From Sulfitobacter sp. 20_GPM-1509m (GTDB lineage Bacteria; Pseudomonadota; Alphaproteobacteria; Rhodobacterales; Rhodobacteraceae), in the NCBI RefSeq assembly GCF_000620505.1, contig NZ_JIBC01000006.1:434001-498000 (forward strand): a DNA stretch of 64,000 nt. The letters run 5' to 3'. Shown piece by piece: positions 57,655-64,000 of the stretch; within the stretch, counting starts at the first letter, position 1, and each line of letters opens with the position of its first letter. A program made the position numbers and the translations under genes. The notes beneath the pieces were generated by a model. The model worked only from the letters and a program-made list of their open reading frames with translations, did not search any database and was not told the origin of the DNA.

Positions 57655-59673
57655 TCAAAGCAATGCCTTGGCCTTGGCCACGACGTTCTCTGCGGTGATC
57701 CCGAACTTTTCGAACAACTCTTCCGCAGGGGCGGAGGCGCCGAACCGGTCCATGCCGACAAAATCGGCCTTGCCCGCGCGGCCACGCTCGCCCAGCAACC
57801 ACTGGTCCCAGCCCTGGCGCACGGCGGCTTCGATGCCGATGCGCACGGCGCTGCCCGCGGGCAGAACCTTGCGGCGATAGGTTTCGTCTTGCTCAGCGAA
57901 CAGCTCCATGCAGGGCATGGACACGACGCGCGTACCGATCCCGTCCGCCTGCAGCGCCTCGCGGGCCTTCAGCGCGACCTCGACTTCGGAGCCGGTGGCA
58001 ATCAGGATCACCTGACGCTTGCCTTCAGCCTCGGCCAGAACATAAGCGCCCTGTGCGGTCAGGTTCTTGTTCTTGTGTTCGGTCCGCACGGTCGGCAGGC
58101 CCTGACGGGTCAGCGACAGAACCGACGGCGTGGTTTTCGAGGTCAGCGCGACCTCCCAGGCCTCGGCTGTCTCGATGGTGTCGGCGGGACGGAACACATA
58201 GGTGTTGGGCGTCGCGCGGCTGATCGCCAGATGTTCGACCGGCTGGTGGGTCGGGCCGTCTTCGCCCAGACCGATGCTGTCATGCGTCATGACAAATACC
58301 GTAGGCACCTGCATCAACGCTGCCAGACGCATGGCGGGGCGGGCGTAGTCGGTGAAACACATGAACGTGCCGCCATAGGGACGCATCCCGCCATGCAGCG
58401 CCATGCCGTTCATGGCCGAAGACATGCCGTGCTCGCGGATGCCCCAATAGACATAACGCCCCTTGCGGTTGTCCACGTCAAAGACACCCAGATCACCGGT
58501 CTTGGTGTTGTTCGAACCAGTCAGGTCAGCCGAACCACCGACAGTCTCGGGCATGATCGGGTTGATGACCTCCAGAACCTTTTCGCTGCTGGCGCGGGTG
58601 GCCAGCTTGGGTGCGCTTTCCGACATCTGCTTTTTGAACGCCTTGATGGTGGCGCTCAGCTTGCGGGGGGCGTCCAGCGCATAGGCGCGCTCGAATTGGG
58701 CGCGCTTGGCGTTGCTGATCGCTTCCATGCGGGCCTGCCAGTCGGCATGTTCCGCAGCACCACGTTTGCCGATGGCCTCCCATGCGGCTTTGACATCCGC
58801 GGGGATTTCAAACGGGCCGGTGGTCCAGCCATAGGCAGCCTTGGCCGCTGTCAACTGTTCGGGATCGGTCAGCGCGCCGTGACCTTTCGAGGTGTCCTGC
58901 GCCGCGTGACCCAGAGCGATGTGCGTCTTGCACGCAATCATCGTGGGCTTGCTGCCCTTCTTGGCCTGCGTCAGGGCGGCGTCGATTTCGTCGGGGTTGT
59001 GGCCGTCAATCTCGATCACCTGCCAGCCGGCGGATTTGAAACGCGCCACCTGATCGGTGCGGTCGCTCAGTTCCACAGTGCCGTCGATGGTGATGTTGTT
59101 GTTGTCCCACATCACGATCAGCTTGCCCAGCTTGTGACGCCCCGCAAGGGTGATCGCCTCCTGGCTGACGCCTTCCATCAGGCAGCCGTCGCCCGCGATG
59201 ACATAGGTATAGTGATCGACAACCTTGCGCCCGTATTGCGCGCGCTGCATTTCTTCTGCCATGGCAAAGCCGACCGAATTGGCAATGCCCTGACCCAGCG
59301 GGCCGGTGGTGGTTTCGATCGCATCGGCCAGGAAGTTTTCAGGGTGGCCCGCAGTGCGTGCGCCCATCTGGCGGAAGTTCTTGATTTCCTCGATGGGGAA
59401 CTGCGCGTCGCCCACAAGGTACAGCAGCGAATACAGCAGCATCGAGCCATGGCCTGCCGACAGGATGAACCGGTCGCGGTCCGGCCAGTTGGGGGCCGAA
59501 GCGTCAAACTTCAGATGTTTTTCAAACAAAACGGTGGCAACATCAGCCATGCCCATCGGCATGCCCGAGTGACCGGAGTTGGCAGCGGCGACCGCGTCCA
59601 GGGTCAGCGCACGGATGGCGGTGGCTTTGGACCAGTGGTCAGGGTTGGCGTTTGCAAGTGCTTTGAGATCCAC
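57655..59673 (-). CDS. tkt: Transketolase
   Basis: Thiamine-diphosphate enzyme moving two-carbon units in the pentose-phosphate or Calvin cycle. 672 residues from a GTG at 59673 ([17 protein letters not shown]), with AAAGGA eight bases upstream; an ATG at 59718 would add 15 residues but lacks a ribosome site. Landmarks: [28 protein letters not shown] with the ThDP motif ending NN ([11 protein letters not shown]), and [20 protein letters not shown]. It stands alone on its strand, next to the gap genes. Confidence 0.93.
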   Translation of the reverse strand: MDLKALANANPDHWSKATAIRALTLDAVAAANSGHSGMPMGMADVATVLFEKHLKFDASAPNWPDRDRFILSAGHGSMLLYSLLYLVGDAQFPIEEIKNFRQMGARTAGHPENFLADAIETTTGPLGQGIANSVGFAMAEEMQRAQYGRKVVDHYTYVIAGDGCLMEGVSQEAITLAGRHKLGKLIVMWDNNNITIDGTVELSDRTDQVARFKSAGWQVIEIDGHNPDEIDAALTQAKKGSKPTMIACKTHIALGHAAQDTSKGHGALTDPEQLTAAKAAYGWTTGPFEIPADVKAAWEAIGKRGAAEHADWQARMEAISNAKRAQFERAYALDAPRKLSATIKAFKKQMSESAPKLATRASSEKVLEVINPIMPETVGGSADLTGSNNTKTGDLGVFDVDNRKGRYVYWGIREHGMSSAMNGMALHGGMRPYGGTFMCFTDYARPAMRLAALMQVPTVFVMTHDSIGLGEDGPTHQPVEHLAISRATPNTYVFRPADTIETAEAWEVALTSKTTPSVLSLTRQGLPTVRTEHKNKNLTAQGAYVLAEAEGKRQVILIATGSEVEVALKAREALQADGIGTRVVSMPCMELFAEQDETYRRKVLPAGSAVRIGIEAAVRQGWDQWLLGERGRAGKADFVGMDRFGASAPAEELFEKFGITAENVVAKAKALL

Positions 59674-59819
59674 GGCAGCAGTCCTTTGGCTGGAAATGGC
59701 GAGCTTGCCACGCTCCATATCAGCCCAAGGGCAGGGGTCAAGCGCCCGAGGCCATCCGCGCAGTCCCGCACATCAAGGCCTGCCCGCAAGTCGTTGATCG
59801 CAAAGAGGGCGAATTTTGG

Positions 59820-59906
59820 GTACCGTTTCGCTAGACTTTGCCTATTGGGGGCTGCCCGAGCGATTCGCCGGTGGCCAAAGCGTGAAAAACGATAGAGAAA
59901 CGGTAC
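59820..59906 (+). promoter_or_regulatory. Perfect 10-bp inverted repeat before coiled-coil gene
   Basis: GTACCGTTTC (59820-59829) and GAAACGGTAC (59897-59906) are exact inverted copies 67 bp apart, 27 bp before the start codon. A TAGACT -10-like hexamer lies at 59832. It may be a long-range leader stem or a split operator. Confidence 0.5.
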
Positions 59907-59932
59907 AAGCCGAACGCAAACAGGGACGACGG

Positions 59933-60442
59933 ATGAGCGATATAATCGAGTTGCAGCGCCGGATCATGGCCGCGATGGACCGTGTGGCCAGCGGGCTGGG
60001 AGAATTGTCAGGCACCGGGGGCGGCGACGCAGCCACCCAGCAGGCGCTGGAAGACGAAAAGATTGTCAACGCACAGCTGACGGAGCGCATCCGCATGCTG
60101 AGCCAGCGGCACGAAAACGATATGGCCAAGCTGCGCGAGACAACACAGAGCACGCAGGCACAGCTGGCGAAGCTGGACGCGGACCTGCAAAAGCTGCGCA
60201 AGGCGAACACGCAACTGTCGCAATCCAATCAGGCCTTGCGTGATGCCAATGCCGCAGGCGTGGCCGAGCCGCACCTGATCAACAAGGCAATGATGGCCGA
60301 GCTTGAGGCGCTGCGTGCGGCCCGCGCGGCGGACATCTCGGAAGCCAATACGATCATCGCGGCGATGACGCCCCTGCTGCAGGACGCGCCCGGTGACGAG
60401 ACAGCCGCAGAAGCCCAAGCCAAGCCAGAAGGAGACGCCTGA
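59933..60442 (+). CDS. Coiled-coil protein upstream of zapA
   Basis: 169 residues starting MSDIIELQRRIMAAMDRVASGL. A long helical coiled coil (about 45-115) is rich in Gln, Lys and Ala (NAQLTERIRMLSQRHENDMAKLRETTQ and LAKLDADLQKLRKANTQLSQSNQ). The C-terminus is Ala/Glu-rich. It overlaps zapA by TGATG. By position and heptads it may be a ZapB-like partner in divisome assembly, but this is inference. Start ATG 59933 is chosen because upstream in-frame codons lie in the inverted-repeat region. Confidence 0.8.
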   Translation: MSDIIELQRRIMAAMDRVASGLGELSGTGGGDAATQQALEDEKIVNAQLTERIRMLSQRHENDMAKLRETTQSTQAQLAKLDADLQKLRKANTQLSQSNQALRDANAAGVAEPHLINKAMMAELEALRAARAADISEANTIIAAMTPLLQDAPGDETAAEAQAKPEGDA

Positions 60443-60846
60443 TGCCCGAAGTGATCATTTCCATCGGGGGCCGCCAGTTCGAAGTGGCCTGTCAGGAGGG
60501 CGAGGACGCCTATCTGCATTCCGCCGCCAAGATGCTGGACGACGAGGCCAAGGTGCTGTCCGACCAAGTGGGCCGGATGCCCGAGGCGCGGATGCTGCTG
60601 ATGGCGGGCCTGATGCTGGCAGACAAGACCGCCAGCGTCGAGGACCGCGTGGCCGAGATCCAGGCCAAGCTGGACGAGCGCGAGGCGGAGCTGGAAGGGC
60701 TGCGCAACCAGGTGATCGAGCCCGAGCGGATCGAGGTCCCGGTAGTGCCGCAATCTGTGACGGATACGCTGGCCGAACTGGCCGCACGGGCCGAGTCGCT
60801 GGCCGAAGAGGTGCAGGAACGGCTGGACGGGACCTACGAGGGATAA
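60442..60846 (+). CDS. zapA: Cell division protein ZapA
   Basis: FtsZ ring cross-linker, cytoplasmic. 134 residues. Globular ZapA head (MPEVIISIGGRQFEVACQEGEDAYLHSAAKMLDDEAK, about 1-65) with RMLLMAGLMLADKT, followed by a coiled coil (EIQAKLDEREAELEGLRNQ) and an extra acidic tail longer than the E. coli protein. ATG 60442 overlaps the previous stop, so it is translationally coupled. The usual 6S RNA gene downstream of zapA in other bacteria was looked for but not recognised. Confidence 0.9.
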   Translation: MPEVIISIGGRQFEVACQEGEDAYLHSAAKMLDDEAKVLSDQVGRMPEARMLLMAGLMLADKTASVEDRVAEIQAKLDEREAELEGLRNQVIEPERIEVPVVPQSVTDTLAELAARAESLAEEVQERLDGTYEG

Positions 60847-60936
60847 ATTCTCTTTTATTCAGGCGCTTGGCCGCAATACCTCATTCGTTCGATAAAGCGT
60901 GCCAAAGCCCGGAATCAAGGCACGCAGTGCCGCCGG

Positions 60937-61066
60937 GCAGCGCCCGACCGCCCTCTGGGCGGGCGCTTCCTCACCGTCTTGAGATTCAGCAGCCCCATGC
61001 CAAAGACGAAACATAAAGTGCCAGTTAACTAAGTTATTGATGCCCACCCGCGGTCGGGCGCTGCCC
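60937..61066. repeat. 17-bp perfect inverted repeat pair in zapA-GNAT gap
   Basis: GGGCAGCGCCCGACCGC (60937-60953) and GCGGTCGGGCGCTGCCC (61050-61066) are exact inverted copies with 96 bp between. Inside the left arm flank is a CCGCCC-TCT-GGGCGG hairpin (60950-60964). The 300-bp gap 60847-61146 contains no gene I can support. A short non-autonomous element or dispersed intergenic repeat are both possible. Confidence 0.75.
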
Positions 61067-61146
61067 TATGTGGCAAGGTCGTTCTGGGCTTTTTCAGACC
61101 TTCCTCACAGACTGAGAATGCAAGGCCTGCGGGCGTTTAATATGCA

Positions 61147-61665
61147 TTATTGAACTGAACCGAACCGATAGGCATAAACGTTGTTCAGATAGCCCTCGTC
61201 GCCGATACGAAAATGCGTTTCGCCAACTTTCTCAAAGCCTTGGGACAGGTAGAATGCGATAGCCGGATCATTTTCGGCATTGGTTGTCAGCCAGACAGAT
61301 TGAAAATTGCAATCGCGGCAATGGTCCAGCGCTGCCTTCAGAAGCTGTGTCCCGATCCCTTTGCCATGATGGCGCGGTTGCACATAGAATGTCGCAATCT
61401 CCATGTTCGAACACCGTTCAACGGGAGCCGGGCTTGATGAGGCGACACAAATAAATCCGTCGATCCCCTCTGCATTGTCGGAAACAAGGATGAACCAGTC
61501 AGGATCGTCGATCAGTGCCGCGATCTTCGCGGTGGTGAACTGTTCAAGAACGTAGTCGGCAAAGAACCCGTTCACACCGCGTTTCAGATAAGTGCCAACC
61601 CAAACCTCGATCGAGATCGCCGCGATGCTGGATGCATCTGAGATGTCGGGTGCGCGCAAAGCCAT
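61147..61665 (-). CDS. GNAT family N-acetyltransferase
   Basis: 172 residues. GNAT core with MEIATFYVQPRHHGKGIGTQLLKAALDHCRD (motif A, the Q/R-x-x-G-x-G/A acetyl-CoA loop as HHGKGIG) and AIAFYLSQGFEKVGETHF in motif B. Substrate unknown (amine, peptide or antibiotic). Its base composition is visibly lower in G+C than both neighbours, and the gene is isolated between an inverted-repeat region and a terminator, so acquisition by transfer is plausible. Start ATG 61665 lacks a clear ribosome site. Confidence 0.85.
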   Translation of the reverse strand: MALRAPDISDASSIAAISIEVWVGTYLKRGVNGFFADYVLEQFTTAKIAALIDDPDWFILVSDNAEGIDGFICVASSSPAPVERCSNMEIATFYVQPRHHGKGIGTQLLKAALDHCRDCNFQSVWLTTNAENDPAIAFYLSQGFEKVGETHFRIGDEGYLNNVYAYRFGSVQ

Positions 61666-61733
61666 AGGTGGAGAAAGGCCAAGTTCTTTTGGATGTTCAA
61701 GGCATAATCTGCGGGACGATATCTGTCGAAACG

Positions 61734-61762
61734 AAAAAGGGCCGGCACAAGGCCAGCCCTTC
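61734..61762 (-). terminator. Intrinsic terminator after grxD
   Basis: On the minus strand AAGGGCTGGC, loop CTTGT, GCCGGCCCTT, then TTTC after a run of T. Ten pairs with one mismatch, immediately beyond the glutaredoxin gene. Confidence 0.87.
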
Positions 61763-61782
61763 AACGTCAGTTTGAAACCGCC

Positions 61783-62145
61783 TCAGCCGTTAGCTTCGCG
61801 GATCTTTTCTGCGGCGTCCTTGTCGTAAGCCACGCCGTTCTGTTCGAACAACGTGTCCAGCTCGCCCGATAGGGTCATCTCGGTGATGATGTCGCAGCCG
61901 CCGACGAATTCGCCCTTGACGTAAAGCTGGGGGATCGTCGGCCAGTCGGAGTAGTCCTTGATGCCCTGGCGGATACCGTCATCGGCCAGCACGTTCACGT
62001 CGGTGAACTCGACGCCCATATAGTTCAGCACCCCGGCCACACGGCTGGAAAAACCGCATTGCGGCATGGATTTGGTGCCCTTCATGAACAGCACAACGTC
62101 GTTGCTGGTCACGGTGTCTTTGATCTGTGTTGTTGCATCGGTCAT
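61783..62145 (-). CDS. grxD: Monothiol glutaredoxin, Grx4/GrxD family
   Basis: 120-residue CGFS glutaredoxin that carries and transfers [2Fe-2S] clusters. N-terminal [19 protein letters not shown] holds the CGFS motif near residues 30-33; [19 protein letters not shown] carries the TVP/TIP glutathione site and GGCDI. It is encoded directly with a small membrane protein and a BolA protein, a known partner of Grx4 in iron-sulfur regulation. The ATG overlaps the upstream stop by four bases. Confidence 0.95.
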   Translation of the reverse strand: MTDATTQIKDTVTSNDVVLFMKGTKSMPQCGFSSRVAGVLNYMGVEFTDVNVLADDGIRQGIKDYSDWPTIPQLYVKGEFVGGCDIITEMTLSGELDTLFEQNGVAYDKDAAEKIREANG

Positions 62146-62387
62146 TTGCGTTTGTTCCTTGGGACAAAGGTTTTTGCATATTCCTGCGGGTCGCGCGGCA
62201 CCTTGAAGCTGTAAGAGTGTCCGCCTCCGGCCCCGCCGGAGTGATAGTTGGCTTCGACCTCGTGATAGCCCGTGCCGGGATCAGAGCCGCGTTCGCTGTC
62301 TTTGTGGTGCCGGATCGACTGGGCCGCCCGCAGCACCGCAAACAGCAGCACCGCGCCGCTTAATACGATGATGAGGGTCAGGTCCAT
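62142..62387 (-). CDS. Small membrane protein between grxD and bolA
   Basis: 81 residues. One N-terminal helix ([21 protein letters not shown], about 2-22), then a His/Gly-rich stretch ([20 protein letters not shown]) and a basic tail VPRNKRK. It overlaps grxD by four bases and follows bolA by seven, so all three share an mRNA. Unknown function; the His/Gly segment could bind metal but that is speculation. Confidence 0.8.
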   Translation of the reverse strand: MDLTLIIVLSGAVLLFAVLRAAQSIRHHKDSERGSDPGTGYHEVEANYHSGGAGGGHSYSFKVPRDPQEYAKTFVPRNKRK

Positions 62388-62394
62388 GGCGGGC

Positions 62395-62637
62395 TTACTC
62401 CGGCGCCTTGGTGGTCAGGGCCAGCGCGTGCAATTCGCCCTGGCTGCCGTCCATCTTGCCCTTGAGGGCGGCATAGACGGCGCGCTGTTGCTGCACGCGG
62501 TTCTGGCCTTTGAAAGACGCATCAATCACCTCGGCGGCATAGTGGTTGCCGTCCCCCGCAAGGTCGGTGATCGTGATCTTGGCGTCAGGAAAGGACGACC
62601 GGATCAGGTCTTCGATGTCCTTGGCTTGCATGGCCAT
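62395..62637 (-). CDS. BolA-family protein
   Basis: 80 residues, BolA/IbaG class. DIEDLIRSSFPDAKITITDLAGDGNHYAAEVIDASFKGQNRVQQQRAVYAALKGKMDG-type sequence with the conserved His in GELHALALTTK that binds [2Fe-2S] with CGFS glutaredoxins. It lies just upstream of grxD on the same strand, consistent with a BolA-Grx4 complex for iron signalling. The initiator may be ATG 62637 or the second Met two codons later. Confidence 0.9.
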   Translation of the reverse strand: MAMQAKDIEDLIRSSFPDAKITITDLAGDGNHYAAEVIDASFKGQNRVQQQRAVYAALKGKMDGSQGELHALALTTKAPE

Positions 62638-62798
62638 ATGCGGCTCTCCAGTCTGGTCGTGATGTTCCCTCTAGATTTAGGGGCCATGAGGGGACTGTGC
62701 AAGCGACTAAGCTTGCGGGCGGCACGCGTGCTGCTTAGCTTGCGGTCAGACGGGACGTGCGGGCCGCGCGATTGCGGCGCACGTCAGGGAGAACGCGC

Positions 62799-63763
<965 letters not shown>

Positions 63764-63767
<4 letters not shown>

Positions 63768-64000
63768 TCTTTGGCGATGTGCCGCTGGATCAGGCCGAGG
63801 GGGCGATCCTGGCCCATTCGATGCCTGCCGTCAAAGACGGCCAACCGTACAGGATTGCCAAGGGCACGGCGCTGACCGCCGACCACCTGCGCGCATTGGC
63901 GGACGCTGGGCGCGATCACGTGGTGGTCGCACGGCTGGGCGATGACGACATCGAGGAAAACGCCGCCGCGCTGGAACTGGCGCAGGCGCTGGTGCCCGAT
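63764..64000 (+). CDS. Molybdopterin-binding protein, 3' end beyond window
   Basis: The visible 79 residues start MIFGDVPLDQAEGAILAHSM and continue YRIAKGTALTADHLRALADAGRDHVVVARLG, a MoeA-like N-terminus (compare MoeA domain 1). In relatives such proteins are often fused to a MobA-like nucleotidyltransferase; that part would lie past base 64000. ATGA overlap with xdhC indicates an operon. Provisional call: molybdenum cofactor handling for a molybdoenzyme. Confidence 0.8.

Noticed and set aside
60847-61146. 6S RNA gene expected downstream of zapA
   Set aside because: I could not fold the region into the long single hairpin with central bubble that 6S needs; only the inverted-repeat element is clear.

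Overview
The window looks like a chromosomal segment of a marine Rhodobacteraceae (Roseobacter-group) alphaproteobacterium. The evidence is the high G+C, the trpG-trpD-trpC-moaC-moeA-lexA block facing comEC, alphaproteobacterial SOS boxes of the form GTTC-N7-GTTC, a B12-dependent class II ribonucleotide reductase, a carboxy(nor)spermidine pathway, and a valine-degradation cluster. I see no transposase, phage gene, CRISPR array or rRNA. It reads as core genome with a few accessory genes.

Layout. 1-8.2 kb: gltX (cut by the edge), comEC, lexA with its own SOS box, molybdopterin genes moeA and moaC, then trpC, trpD and trpG. 8.4-17.6 kb: a divergent polysaccharide deacetylase, then a long minus-strand run (fabI, lysE-type exporter, gpt, aminotransferase, ppiD, trpE, M14-family hydrolase). 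17.7-20.2 kb: pdxH, a two-domain cold-shock protein, a DUF192 protein, tRNA-Pro(TGG) and a lipoprotein. 20.2-24.6 kb: nrdJ behind paired NrdR-box-like sites, followed by a strongly structured non-coding stretch ending in a near-ideal terminator. 24.7-29.2 kb: YgiC-like ATP-grasp enzyme, YgiB-like lipoprotein, carboxynorspermidine decarboxylase and dehydrogenase, a probable polyamine locus. 29.2-32.9 kb: a small ECF-like sigma factor divergent from an EF-hand protein, an MttB-family methyltransferase and a small outer-membrane barrel. 32.9-39.7 kb: TPM protein, mntH and mntR with two shared palindromic operators, an MFS carrier, and a secreted vWA protein carrying seven 85-residue repeats. 39.8-45 kb: uvrA with an SOS box, a Lys/Asp/Gly-rich periplasmic protein and a PerM-type permease. 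45-50.8 kb: valine catabolism (mmsB, 3-hydroxyisobutyryl-CoA hydrolase, acyl-CoA dehydrogenase, mmsA) with a divergent LysR regulator. 50.8-64 kb: CBS protein, coaD, L,D-transpeptidase, extensin-like protein, two paralogous GAPDH genes with a tiny membrane ORF between them, a DUF808 protein, tkt, a coiled-coil gene plus zapA, a GNAT enzyme, glutaredoxin/BolA, and xdhC with the start of a molybdopterin-binding gene.

How the genes fit together. lexA and uvrA form a visible piece of the SOS regulon. In both, the box overlaps the -10 hexamer. mntR/mntH is a self-contained manganese circuit. The two GAPDH paralogues differ at the cofactor-selecting residue (Asp versus Ala) and only one has a perfect TTAGCGCTAA-type operator on its promoter, suggesting separate glycolytic and gluconeogenic roles beside transketolase. 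The most novel-looking material is the polyamine locus with its upstream structured RNA, the 15-bp direct repeats bracketing the small ORF between the GAPDH genes, the 21-bp-phased repeats in the lexA 3' region, and several palindromic intergenic elements.
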